This document shows positions 54,393-63,574 of a DNA stretch of 64,000 bases, one piece after another. The stretch spans positions 1 to 64,000 of the forward strand of contig JAAZXM010000008.1 in the NCBI GenBank assembly GCA_014240165.1, read 5' to 3'. The notes below the pieces were generated by a model. That model saw only the letters and a list, made by a program, of their open reading frames with translations, searched no databases and was not told the origin of the DNA. Position 1 is the stretch's first letter, and each line of letters begins with the position of its first letter. The stretch comes from Myxococcales bacterium. GTDB taxonomy: Bacteria; Myxococcota_A; UBA9160; UBA4427. The position numbers were made by a program, and so were the translations under genes.

Positions 54393-55283
54393 TCAGGCGC
54401 TTTCGCTTCGCTCGGTATGCCGGGCCAGGGCGTCGACGATGGGCGGCCACGCGCCCGGTGGAAGGTCGTGCCCCATGCCTTCGACCACCAGCATCTCCGC
54501 GCCCGGGATCGCGTCGGCAGTGGCCTGGCCCGCGGCCAGGGGGATCAGGGGATCGGAAGATCCGTGGATCACGAGGGAGGGCACGGCGAGGGCGGCCAGG
54601 CCCTGGGTGCGTGAGCCCGACGCCACGATGGCCGCCATCTGGCGCGCAATACCCGCCGGATCGAAGGCCCGGTCGTAGACCCGGCCCGCGAGTTCGCGCC
54701 GCGCTTCGGCGTCGTAGGGAAAGCCGTCGCCGGTAAAGACCCGGCCGGTGCGCACGCTGTAGTCGAGGTAGGCCTCGCGCTCGGGGGGCGAGGGTTCGGT
54801 CAAGGCCGCCTGGGCTTCGGGACTCGGTCCGGGCAGCCCCGGTTCGCTGGTACTCGACATGATGGACGTCATGCTCCGCACTCTTTGCGGGTGCCGAATC
54901 GCGGTTTGCTGAACGATCATTCCCCCCATGGAGATGCCCGCGATATGGGCGGACTCGAAGCCGAGGGCATCCATCAGGCCGATCACATCCCCCGCCATGT
55001 CGTCGATGTCGTAGGGCACGGCCGGGCGCTCGCCGGCGGCCAGGGCCTTCACGAGTTCTCCCATGGGGGGCACGGGAGCATCGTGAAAATGCGTCGAGAG
55101 ACCGACGTCCCGGTTGTCGAAGATCACGAGGTGATGGCCCGAATCGGCGATCGCCTGGCAGAAGGCCGGATCCCATTGGATCATCTGGGTGCCCAAGCCG
55201 CGCAGAAGAAGGAGGGGGCGGGCACCCGGATCACCGAAGGTCTGGTACTCGAGGGCAATGCCGTTGGCCTGGGCAGAGGGCAT
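54393..55283 (-). CDS. Alpha/beta hydrolase
   Basis: LLLLRGLGTQMIQWDPAFCQ...AHIAGISMGGMIVQQTAIRHP...VIHGSSDPLIP. Confidence 0.92.
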   Translation of the reverse strand: MPSAQANGIALEYQTFGDPGARPLLLLRGLGTQMIQWDPAFCQAIADSGHHLVIFDNRDVGLSTHFHDAPVPPMGELVKALAAGERPAVPYDIDDMAGDVIGLMDALGFESAHIAGISMGGMIVQQTAIRHPQRVRSMTSIMSSTSEPGLPGPSPEAQAALTEPSPPEREAYLDYSVRTGRVFTGDGFPYDAEARRELAGRVYDRAFDPAGIARQMAAIVASGSRTQGLAALAVPSLVIHGSSDPLIPLAAGQATADAIPGAEMLVVEGMGHDLPPGAWPPIVDALARHTERSESA

Positions 55284-55363
55284 GGGGGTTTCTCTCTCGT
55301 TGATCATTCGGGGACGGGGGGCGGAACCGCCAACGCGGACTTCGCGCGCGAGGAACCCAGAGG

Positions 55364-55858
55364 CTAGCCGGCTTCGGGGTGGGCGGTGACCTCCTTCCGA
55401 AGCGTGTCGACAAAAGGGGTATCCGCGCCCAGCGCCTCGAGTTCCGCGAGGGCATCGGCCAGGATTTCCCGGGTCCGCTGGCGCACGTAGGACGGGCCTT
55501 GCTCTCCCGCGTGGGTGTCGAAGAGGATTTCGTTTCCGACTGGATCGCGGGTGGCCCAGCAGGCACCGTCGTCGGTGGCGCCGTATTGCTCGGCGGTGTA
55601 GCGCTCGGCTTCTCCTTCCATGTCGGGAAAAGCCTGCTTCATGTGTGCCTGGATCGCGAAGGCGTCGCCCCCGCGAAAGTTGATCACGTTGGCGTCCAGG
55701 AAACTCATCAGGGCGAGCTTGAACGAGCCCTGCTGGAGGACCACGCGTTGGCCGGGGACCTCTTCGATCACCCGAAGCCCCAGGTGGGTATAAAAGCCCT
55801 TCGCGCGTTCGAGATCCGGGGCGCGCAGGCAAAGGGAAACGGTGCCGGGTTCGATCAT
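55364..55858 (-). CDS. VOC (glyoxalase/bleomycin resistance) family protein
   Basis: VSLCLRAPDLERAKGFYTHLGLRVIEEVPGQRVVLQQGSFKLALM...CWATRDPVGNEILFDTH. Confidence 0.8.
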   Translation of the reverse strand: MIEPGTVSLCLRAPDLERAKGFYTHLGLRVIEEVPGQRVVLQQGSFKLALMSFLDANVINFRGGDAFAIQAHMKQAFPDMEGEAERYTAEQYGATDDGACWATRDPVGNEILFDTHAGEQGPSYVRQRTREILADALAELEALGADTPFVDTLRKEVTAHPEAG

Positions 55859-55882
55859 TGGAATGCCTCCTGGTCCATTGAG

Positions 55883-56371
55883 TCAGCGGCTTTCGGGTTG
55901 AGGGTTCCCGGTCGCAATGATGTCATCGCGCTCCAGCGCCAGAAAATCCTTCCAGACGCCATCCATGTGCGGCTGCCATTTCGCAATCAACGGTGAGCGC
56001 GCGTCGGCATCGGCGAAACCCTTGGCGTGGCGCAAATACAGGTACATGAACGCGGATACGCGCAAATTGAGCGCACAGTGAACGAATACCCTCGAATCTC
56101 CCAGGGCATCCATGACGCCGAAAAACGTTCTCGCGTCACTGGCCGTGGGCGCCGCGAAGTCGATGGGCAAATGGATATATTGCATGCCCTGGCGGGCGAC
56201 GAGGTCGCCCTCGTCCGCGATGGCGTTTTCCGAATCGGGCATGGCGAGATTGATCACGGTTCGGTAGCCGGCCGCGGCGATCTCAGGGAACTGCTCGCGG
56301 CCGGGTTGCCCCGCGGTCCCGACGCGGGGTGTTAATTGCACAAAGTTCTTGATGCTCGCCAGATTTTTCAT
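55883..56371 (-). CDS. Protein-tyrosine-phosphatase-like protein (DUF442-like)
   Basis: TAGQPGREQFPEIAAAGYRTVINLAMPDSENAI...VFVHCALNLRVSAF (CX5R). Confidence 0.85.
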   Translation of the reverse strand: MKNLASIKNFVQLTPRVGTAGQPGREQFPEIAAAGYRTVINLAMPDSENAIADEGDLVARQGMQYIHLPIDFAAPTASDARTFFGVMDALGDSRVFVHCALNLRVSAFMYLYLRHAKGFADADARSPLIAKWQPHMDGVWKDFLALERDDIIATGNPQPESR

Positions 56372-56518
56372 CCGCTCCTCCTGGGGTGGAGTAGAGCGAT
56401 CAGAATACCTGAACCGAACGGGCGGTGGATCGGATGCAGGCAGCTTTTGTGGAGTGTCCGCAGCAATTATGGTGTGCGAGTGAAGAGCGGGCTCGCCTTG
56501 ACCGACTAGAGGGCAGGT

Positions 56519-57568
56519 CTAGAACTCGTAGGCCTTGCGCAGTTCTTCGTCGGCTTCGGCGAGCATTTCCGCCAGGCCCACCATCACCCGGCATTGCTTG
56601 ACCGTGGCGTCGTCCTGCATCTTGCCGTCGATCATCACCGCCCCGGTGCCGTCGCCCATCTCCGAGATGACGCGTTTGGCCCAGAGCACCTCGTCCACCG
56701 GCGGGCTGAAGACCTCGCGCGCAATCTTGATCTGAACCGGGTGCAGGCTCCACGCCCCCACACAGCCCATCAGGAAGGCGTTCCGGAACTGGTCCTCGCA
56801 CGCCACCGTATCCTTGATGTCGCCGAAGGGACCGTAATAGGGGAGGATGCCGTTGGCCGCGCAGGCATCGACCATGCGCGCCATGGTGTAATGCCAGAGA
56901 TCCTGCTGGACGCTGGGCCGGGGGGCGTCGGGGTTGTTCTCGTCGGGATCGCTGCGCACGAGGTAGCCGGGATGGCCGCCGCCCACCCGGGTGGTCTTCA
57001 TGCGCCGGCTGGCGGCGAGATCCGCCGGGCCCAGGGAAAGGCCCTGCATGCGCGGACTGGCAGAGCAGATTTCCTCGACGTTGGCCACGCCCAGGGCGGT
57101 CTCCAGGATGGCGTGGATCATCAGCGGCTTCTCGAGGCCGGCCCGGGCTTCGAGTTGGGCCAGCAATTGGTCCATGTAGTGGATATCCCAGGCGCCCTCG
57201 ACCTTGGGCACCATGATGACGTCGAGTTTGTCGCCAATGGAAGTGACGAGTTCGGTGACGTCATCGAGCATCCACGGGCTGTCCAGGCTGTTGATCCGGG
57301 TCCAGAGTTGGCAGTTGCCGAACTCTGTGGCGTTGGCGATTTCGATCAACCCCCGGCGAGCTTCGATCTTCTTGTCGGCCTGGACCGCATCCTCAAGGTT
57401 GCCCAGGAGCACGTCGCATTGCTTGGCCATATCCGGAACCTTGGCCGCCATCTTGACGTTGCTCGGATCGAAGAAATGGATCATCCGGGAGGGCTTGAAG
57501 GGGATCTCGCGCAGGGGGGCGGGGGCGCCCAGGGCGAGGGGCTGAAAGAAGTCCTTGGGATTGCGCAT
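56519..57568 (-). CDS. HpcH/HpaI (CitE-like) lyase, malyl-CoA/beta-methylmalyl-CoA/citramalyl-CoA lyase-like
   Basis: [86 protein letters not shown]; start at MRNPKDFF. Confidence 0.87.
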   Translation of the reverse strand: MRNPKDFFQPLALGAPAPLREIPFKPSRMIHFFDPSNVKMAAKVPDMAKQCDVLLGNLEDAVQADKKIEARRGLIEIANATEFGNCQLWTRINSLDSPWMLDDVTELVTSIGDKLDVIMVPKVEGAWDIHYMDQLLAQLEARAGLEKPLMIHAILETALGVANVEEICSASPRMQGLSLGPADLAASRRMKTTRVGGGHPGYLVRSDPDENNPDAPRPSVQQDLWHYTMARMVDACAANGILPYYGPFGDIKDTVACEDQFRNAFLMGCVGAWSLHPVQIKIAREVFSPPVDEVLWAKRVISEMGDGTGAVMIDGKMQDDATVKQCRVMVGLAEMLAEADEELRKAYEF

Positions 57569-57656
57569 GGTGTCTCCTGGGTCGGCGCCGTGAGGTGTGA
57601 GAACTGTGCTTCGAGCGTTTTTTTCAGCGGAGGAAGATTCGCCCGTGGAGGGTGCT

Positions 57657-57878
57657 TCAGGCTTCGTAGAGTTTGACGATCTCCACGCTGCCCTTGGGCG
57701 CGGCTTCAAGACATAAATCGCAGAGAGTGCATTCGTCGAGATTGTCGTCGACGATCTCCACCCCCGCTTCCTTGGCGGCGAAGATGCCCACCGGACAAAC
57801 TTCCTCGAGCTTGCGTGCGATGTCCGCATCGCCGGCAATCTCGGCGCTGACCTTAACGTCGATGAATACGCCCGCCAT
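57657..57878 (-). CDS. 73-aa atypical ferredoxin-like protein
   Basis: [73 protein letters not shown]. Confidence 0.8.
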   Translation of the reverse strand: MAGVFIDVKVSAEIAGDADIARKLEEVCPVGIFAAKEAGVEIVDDNLDECTLCDLCLEAAPKGSVEIVKLYEA

Positions 57879-57883
57879 TGCTT

Positions 57884-58789
57884 TCAGGCCTCCTGGAGCC
57901 GCGCGCGCAGGAGCGCGGGGATTTCTTCGATGCGCTCGGCCACGGAAATGCCCGCGGCCTCCATGCGCTTGATTTTTTCTGCCGTGGTGTCTTCCTTGCC
58001 CTCGACGATGGTGCCCGCATGGCCGAAGCGCATGCCCTTCATCTCGTCCATGAAGCGCCCGGCCATGAAGGCCACGATGGGAAGGCGGGAGTTGTTGGCC
58101 TGGATCCACTCGGCGAGTTCCGCCTCCATGCGGCCGCCGGGCTCCGAGTAGATCGCGATGGCGTGGGTCTCGGGGTCGGCCTCGTAAAGGGGCATGAGTT
58201 CGGCATAGCTCGTACCGATAATGGCGTCGCCGCCAATCGAAACGCATGTGCTCTGTCCAAGGCCTGCAGCGGTGAGCGTCGAGGCGATCTCGGTGGTCAT
58301 GCCCCCGGAGCGGCTCATGACACCGATATTTCCCTTCGTGTAGGCCTGCTCGGTATTGGCCGCCGGTCCGCCGACGCCGCCCATCTTGGCCTCGCCGGGG
58401 GAGATCATGCCCAGGCAATTGGGCCCGATGATCCGGGCCCCGCGCAGGCCGGCGAGTTCCACCATCTGGGCGACTTCGCGGCGCGGAATGTTCTCGGTCA
58501 CCACCACGATGAGTTTGATGCCATTTTCCAGCGCCTCGAAGACGGCGTCCTTGGTGAAGCGGGGCGGCACGGAGACCACCGAGCCCTCCACTTGACCGTG
58601 GGCCGCGACGACATCCCGCACGCAGTCGTATACCGGTACGCCGTAGACATCCCGGCCAGCCCGGCCCGGCGTCACGCCGCCGACGATCTGGGAGCCGTAG
58701 TCCAGGTTTTCCCGGGTCAGGTTCACCGCCTCCCGGCCCGTGATGCCCTGGATGATGAAACGCGTGTCCTTGCTGATCAGGATCGACAT
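57884..58789 (-). CDS. SucD-like acyl-CoA ligase alpha subunit (succinate/malate-CoA ligase family)
   Basis: MSILISKDTRFIIQGITGREAVNLTRENLDYGSQIVGGVTPGRAGRDVYGVPVYD; RFGHAGTI phospho-His. Confidence 0.9.
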   Translation of the reverse strand: MSILISKDTRFIIQGITGREAVNLTRENLDYGSQIVGGVTPGRAGRDVYGVPVYDCVRDVVAAHGQVEGSVVSVPPRFTKDAVFEALENGIKLIVVVTENIPRREVAQMVELAGLRGARIIGPNCLGMISPGEAKMGGVGGPAANTEQAYTKGNIGVMSRSGGMTTEIASTLTAAGLGQSTCVSIGGDAIIGTSYAELMPLYEADPETHAIAIYSEPGGRMEAELAEWIQANNSRLPIVAFMAGRFMDEMKGMRFGHAGTIVEGKEDTTAEKIKRMEAAGISVAERIEEIPALLRARLQEA

Positions 58790-58846
58790 ATGTGTTCTTC
58801 TCTTCTGCTCTTCGTCCGCTGGGGGTTTCGTCTTGGGCCGGGTCGC

Positions 58847-60046
58847 TCAGGCCATCTTCGCCACGGCACGGCCAGCGGCGTCGTACATCGAGACGCTGCG
58901 GTCGCAGTACTCGACTCCGTATTTCTCGAGGATCTTGAAACCCTCTTCCTCCCAGGCGCCGGGAATCCGAAAGATCGCGATGGTTTCCGCCGGGTCCTTG
59001 CCTGCCTCAAGGCAGCCCTTCACCACGCCCCGGGCCACGATATCCACCCGGGTATTCGAGACGACGTTCATCATCACGGCGATCTTCTCCACGCCGGGCT
59101 TGGAGAGGATCAGCTTGGTGAGTTCCTTGGCCTTGCCCACGCTGGGATTCCCGCCGATCTCGCAATAATTGGCGGGCTTGCCGCCGTGCTTGCGAACCGC
59201 GTCGAAGAGGGTGAGGGAGCCGCCGCCAGCGCCGATGACCAGGCCGAGGTTGCCGTCGAATTCCACCACGTTGCCCGCCACCCCGCGATGGTCCACGGCG
59301 TTCACCCGGGCGCCGGCCAACTCGAACTCGGTGGGGGGCCTGGCCTGGCGGGTTTCGTCTTCTCCGATGCCGAGTTCCTCCAGCAAGGCCTTATGCTCGC
59401 CCCGGGCCTCGGCCTCCATGTCGATATGGCCGTCCAGCACGATGAACTGGCCGCTTTCGAGCCGGGCCAGGGGGTTGATCTCCGCCAGGGTGAGATCGTA
59501 TTCCAGGAAGATATTCATCAACTCGAAGACAATGGGGGTGAGGCGGTTCAGCGCCGAGCCCTGAACCCCGGTCGCTCCGATGGCCTCTTTGGCGATGCGC
59601 GGGGTCAGGGGCAGGATGCTGGAGAAATGGGTCTTGGAGACATGGTCCGGGTGCTTTTCGGCCACCTCCTCGATATCGATGCCCCCCATATCGCTGAACA
59701 CGAGCACCGGTTGCTTGGCCCGGCCATCCCAGGTGATGGCCACGAAATATTCCTGGTCCACCGGGCTCTTCTCCTCCATCAGGATGGAGCGGGCTTTCTC
59801 GCCCTTGACCACAATGGGCAGGATTGCGTCGAAATGCGCCGCGGCCTCGTCGGCGGTATCCGCAAATTTCACGGCGCCGGCCTTCATGCGGCCTCCGGAG
59901 AGCACCTGGCTCTTGAGCACCACCGGGCCGCCGATCTTTTCGAAGGCCGCTCGGGCGGCCTCGGCGGAGTTCACCACCTCGCCTCCGCCCAGGGGAAGGC
60001 GGTGCTTGCGGAAGAGCGCCTTGGCTTCGTACTCGTAGAATCGCAT
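58847..60046 (-). CDS. SucC-like acyl-CoA ligase beta subunit (ATP-grasp), divergent
   Basis: MRFYEYEAKALFRKHRLPLGGGEVV...LKSQVLSGGRMKAGAVKFA...LAEINPLARLESGQFIVLDGHIDME...GAGGGSLTLFDAVRKHGGKPANYCEIGGNPS. Confidence 0.9.
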   Translation of the reverse strand: MRFYEYEAKALFRKHRLPLGGGEVVNSAEAARAAFEKIGGPVVLKSQVLSGGRMKAGAVKFADTADEAAAHFDAILPIVVKGEKARSILMEEKSPVDQEYFVAITWDGRAKQPVLVFSDMGGIDIEEVAEKHPDHVSKTHFSSILPLTPRIAKEAIGATGVQGSALNRLTPIVFELMNIFLEYDLTLAEINPLARLESGQFIVLDGHIDMEAEARGEHKALLEELGIGEDETRQARPPTEFELAGARVNAVDHRGVAGNVVEFDGNLGLVIGAGGGSLTLFDAVRKHGGKPANYCEIGGNPSVGKAKELTKLILSKPGVEKIAVMMNVVSNTRVDIVARGVVKGCLEAGKDPAETIAIFRIPGAWEEEGFKILEKYGVEYCDRSVSMYDAAGRAVAKMA

Positions 60047-60193
60047 GGGGACTTTCTCCGCTCGGCTGGGGGCTGGGCCCGGGCGCTTGGCCGGGGGCTC
60101 GGGAGGGCTCGGGGGTCGCCGGGAGCCCTTTAGGAGGCCGGACTCTATTGATTTATCGCGTCCCGGGCAAGCGGCGGGCGCGGGGTCGGCGCT

Positions 60194-60595
60194 TCAGATC
60201 GCCTTGAGTTCGACGGTATTGCCGTCGGGGTCGCGCAGGTAGACCGCCGGGCCCGTGCCCTCGGCGCCGTAGAGTTGCATCACCTCTCCGGGGTCGATGC
60301 CGTGCCGGGTCAGTTGGTCCCGCAGCGCAGCCTCGTCGAAGTCGCGGACCTGGAGAGCGAAGTGGTCGACATTGCGCCCCTCCTTGGCGGCGGGTGCGCC
60401 GCCCCGTTGGCCCAGGGGTTTGTCCAGATCAACCAGGTCGATCAGGCTTCGCCCGGCGCGGAGTTGGATTAGGCCCAGGTCATCCAGGCGGCGCTCTTCG
60501 TGACAACCGAGGACTCCGCAATAGAAGGCGATGGAGCGGTCCACGTCGCGGACCCGGAGCACCACATGGTCGATTCCCACGATCTCATTCGGCAT
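60194..60595 (-). CDS. VOC family protein
   Basis: IVGIDHVVLRVRDVDRSIAFYCGVLGCHEERR...VDHFALQVRDFDEAAL...VYLRDPDGNTVELKAI. Confidence 0.9.
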   Translation of the reverse strand: MPNEIVGIDHVVLRVRDVDRSIAFYCGVLGCHEERRLDDLGLIQLRAGRSLIDLVDLDKPLGQRGGAPAAKEGRNVDHFALQVRDFDEAALRDQLTRHGIDPGEVMQLYGAEGTGPAVYLRDPDGNTVELKAI

Positions 60596-60692
60596 GGGGG
60601 CCGAGCGTACCATGCCGCTCTTTATCCCGTATCCCACTCGCGGTCACCGGCGCCCGCGTGCGGACGACCTGGGGCGGCCCAGAGGGAGGCAA

Positions 60693-61799
60693 TCAGGCGT
60701 AGTGGCTGCGTCGCTTCACGGCGAGGGTTCGCTCGAGTTCGAAGATGCGCACCTTCTTCCATCCGGGGGGAGCGTCGGGGTGCTCGGCGCCTTCCTCGGC
60801 GACGAATTTATGGCCCAGCAGCCGGGTATCGACTTCGCCCAGGTCCGGGCGGCCCGGGTAGTCCCGAGTGGCGAGAACCTCAGTGGCGGCGAACACGGTG
60901 TCTCCAGCCTGGAGCGGGGCGGTATGCCGACCCGTCGTATATCGCACGTCGCCCAGAGCGTTGTCCGCGACGTCGGGCCCGGAAATCCCAAGGCAGAGGA
61001 CGAAGGGGATGCCTCCGAAGACGATCAACTCGCCGCCCACGTAGCGCTCGGGGTTGAGACCGATCATGAACCGGTTGCAGTGCACCTGGCTGGTGTTGTC
61101 CAGCACTCCGGTGAGCGCGATGTGTTCGTCGGTGACCGTGCGTCCCCGGGAATGTTCGATCAGGGTGCCGGGTTCGAGATCCTCGAAATAGCTGTCGGGA
61201 CTCGAGAGGTGGGCAAGGCCTTTGTAGTCGGCGTCGCTGCGATGGGCGGGCAGCCAGAGATCGCATTCCACCACGTCGGGTTCGACCTCGAATCCCTCGA
61301 CCTGAATCGATTCGTCGTCCTTGTAGACCTGCACCTTGCGCTGCCAGGTCATCACCACGGCCTCGTCGGAACTCCCGACCGCTTTTCGTGCCGTGGACTG
61401 AACGTGCACGATGCCCAGGTTGGGCCGGCTCGATGAGGGCCGAACGCCGAGAATCTTCGTCTCGACTTCCAGGGTGTCGCCCACATAGACCGGCGCGCCG
61501 AAGCGCATGTCGATGTATTCGAGGTTGGCCCGGGCATTTTCCGAGATGTCCTCGACGGTCTGGCTGAACGCCACCAGCATCACCAGGCCCGGCGGGCAGA
61601 CCAGCCCCGCGTAGCCGTATTCCCGGGCATAGCGCGCGTTCTTGCACAGGGCGTTGGTCGCCATGGAAAAGTCGGTGAAGGTGGTGAACAGGCCCTCGGT
61701 GATCGTCTTGCCGCCCTTGTGGCGGAAGAGTTGACCCGGGCGGAAATCCTCCAGGAAATTCCCGGTTTTCTTGCGGATGATGCGGGGCTGATCGCTCAC
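60693..61799 (-). CDS. Tandem MaoC-domain dehydratase, mesaconyl-CoA hydratase (Mch)-like
   Basis: GNFLEDFRPGQLFRHKGGKTITEGLFTTFTDFSMATNAL...VCPPGLVMLVAFSQTVEDISENARANLEYIDMRFGAPVYVGDTLEVETKILGVR; second MaoC half DLEPGTLIEHSRGRTVTDEHIALT. Confidence 0.85.
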   Translation of the reverse strand: MSDQPRIIRKKTGNFLEDFRPGQLFRHKGGKTITEGLFTTFTDFSMATNALCKNARYAREYGYAGLVCPPGLVMLVAFSQTVEDISENARANLEYIDMRFGAPVYVGDTLEVETKILGVRPSSSRPNLGIVHVQSTARKAVGSSDEAVVMTWQRKVQVYKDDESIQVEGFEVEPDVVECDLWLPAHRSDADYKGLAHLSSPDSYFEDLEPGTLIEHSRGRTVTDEHIALTGVLDNTSQVHCNRFMIGLNPERYVGGELIVFGGIPFVLCLGISGPDVADNALGDVRYTTGRHTAPLQAGDTVFAATEVLATRDYPGRPDLGEVDTRLLGHKFVAEEGAEHPDAPPGWKKVRIFELERTLAVKRRSHYA

Positions 61800-62086
61800 G
61801 GAAGGCTCCTCGGGCGAAGGAAAAGACGGGCGGCGAGTCTAGTGAGGTCAATTCCCGGTGCAAGCGCCCCGGCGATGCCCCGCAGGAGCCGCCCGCCAAG
61901 AGAGTTTTCCCGGCCTGGGGTGCCGGCCACCGGCCGCCGCGGCTTCTCTACCTCTCTGGGTGAGTGGGCGCGCGTTGGCATTGCGCTGTGATTGCGTCAG
62001 AATGCAGGCCCCGCTGGACCCGGCTGGTTGAAATTCAGCTCCGCTGGTCAGCAGGATCGGAACCCTCGAGGGCTCGGAGTCGCGAC

Positions 62087-63274
62087 GTGATCATTGGAGT
62101 GCCGAAGGAGACGGCTTCGGGGGAGCGGCGAGTTGCCCTGGTTCCCGATTCGGTCAAGCAGTTAATGGCCATGGGGCCCGAGGTGGTCGTGGAGACCGGC
62201 GCGGGAACCGAGGCGGGATTCGGTGACGACGCCTACGCGGAAGCGGGTGCGCGCATCGTCGGCTCGGCGAGCGAGGCGTTCGCGGCCGACCTGGTCGTCA
62301 AGGTTCAGCCCCCGGGCGCCGCCGGATCGGGCCACGAAGTCGATCTGCTGGCAGAGGGGGCGGCGCTGATCAGTTTCCTCAAACCCCTGGATCAGACCGA
62401 TGTCACCCAGCGCCTGGTGGATCGCGGCGTGACGGCTTTTTCGGTGGAGATGATGCCCCGGATCACCCGGGCCCAATCCATGGATGCGCTTTCGAGTCAG
62501 AGCACGATTTCGGGTTATAAGGCGGTCGTCATGGGCGCCGATACCCTGCCGCGCATCTTTCCCATGTTGGTGACCGCCGCGGGTACGCTGCAGCCGGCCC
62601 GTGTGCTGGTGATCGGTGTCGGGGTGGCGGGGCTTCAGGCCCTGGGCACGGCCAAGCGCCTGGGCGCCGTGACCTACGGCTACGACACCCGGGCGGTGGT
62701 GAGAGAGCAGGTGGAGAGTCTGGGTGCGCGTTTCGTGGAGCTCGATCTCGATACCGGGGATTCCGAGGATTCGGGCGGTTATGCCAAGGCCCAGAGCGAG
62801 GAGTTCTACAAGCGCCAGCGGGCGGAATTGGGCAAGCACGTGGCCGCCGCCGACCTGGTGATCACCACCGCGTTGGTACCCGGGCAACCGGCCCCCTTCC
62901 TCATCGAGGCGGACGCGGTGCGCGGAATGCGCGATGGCTCGGTGGTCGTGGATCTGGCGGCGGAAAAGGGTGGCAATTGCGAACTGACCCAGGCCGACCA
63001 GAACGTGATGGACTCGGGTGTGACGATTATCGGGCATACGAATCTGCCCTCGGAGGTGCCGGCGCACGCCAGCCAGATGTATGGCCGGAACCTGGTGACC
63101 TTTCTCGACCACTTGCTCGAGGAGGGCGCCCTGACGCTTGATTTCGAAGATGAAATCACGGCGGGCACCCTGGTCAGCCATGCCGGGCAATTGGTCAGTG
63201 AGCGACTCGGGGGCGCGCTCCCCAAGGTCGAAAAGGCTTCGGACTCATCCGAAGACCAAGGAGAGGAAGGCTAG
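62087..63274 (+). CDS. pntA: NAD(P) transhydrogenase subunit alpha 1 (NAD-binding)
   Basis: IIGVPKETASGERRVALVPDSVKQL...VLVIGVGVAGLQALGTAKRLGAVTYGYDTRAVVREQVESLGARF; GTG start. Confidence 0.95.
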   Translation: MIIGVPKETASGERRVALVPDSVKQLMAMGPEVVVETGAGTEAGFGDDAYAEAGARIVGSASEAFAADLVVKVQPPGAAGSGHEVDLLAEGAALISFLKPLDQTDVTQRLVDRGVTAFSVEMMPRITRAQSMDALSSQSTISGYKAVVMGADTLPRIFPMLVTAAGTLQPARVLVIGVGVAGLQALGTAKRLGAVTYGYDTRAVVREQVESLGARFVELDLDTGDSEDSGGYAKAQSEEFYKRQRAELGKHVAAADLVITTALVPGQPAPFLIEADAVRGMRDGSVVVDLAAEKGGNCELTQADQNVMDSGVTIIGHTNLPSEVPAHASQMYGRNLVTFLDHLLEEGALTLDFEDEITAGTLVSHAGQLVSERLGGALPKVEKASDSSEDQGEEG

Positions 63275-63574
63275 ATGCTCGAGGCACCGGCCGTTGCGGC
63301 CCTGACGATCCTGATTCTTGCGCTCTTCGTGGGCGTCGAGGTGATCTCGAAAGTTCCGCCGCTTCTCCACACCCCGCTGATGTCGGGCTCCAATGCCATC
63401 TCGGGGATTACGGTAGTGGGCGCGATTTTGGCCGCGGGTAGCGAGCACGATGCCGTGGCCCAATGGCTGGGTTTCGCCGCGGTGGTCTTTGCGACAGTCA
63501 ATGTCGTTGGGGGCTTCCTGGTCACCAATCGCATGCTCGCCATGTTCAAGAAGAATCCGAAGAGCGACGCATGA
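63275..63574 (+). CDS. pntAB: NAD(P) transhydrogenase subunit alpha 2 (membrane)
   Basis: PPLLHTPLMSGSNAISGITVVGAI PntA C-terminal TM motif. Confidence 0.94.
   Translation: MLEAPAVAALTILILALFVGVEVISKVPPLLHTPLMSGSNAISGITVVGAILAAGSEHDAVAQWLGFAAVVFATVNVVGGFLVTNRMLAMFKKNPKSDA

Noticed and set aside
53155-55176. 673-aa minus-strand ORF
   Set aside because: Runs antisense through fabV and in a wrong frame over the hydrolase; no coherent family.
57878-60133. 751-aa plus-strand ORF
   Set aside because: Antisense to the SucC-like and SucD-like genes, which have clear family motifs; His/Gly/Asp-rich shadow translation.
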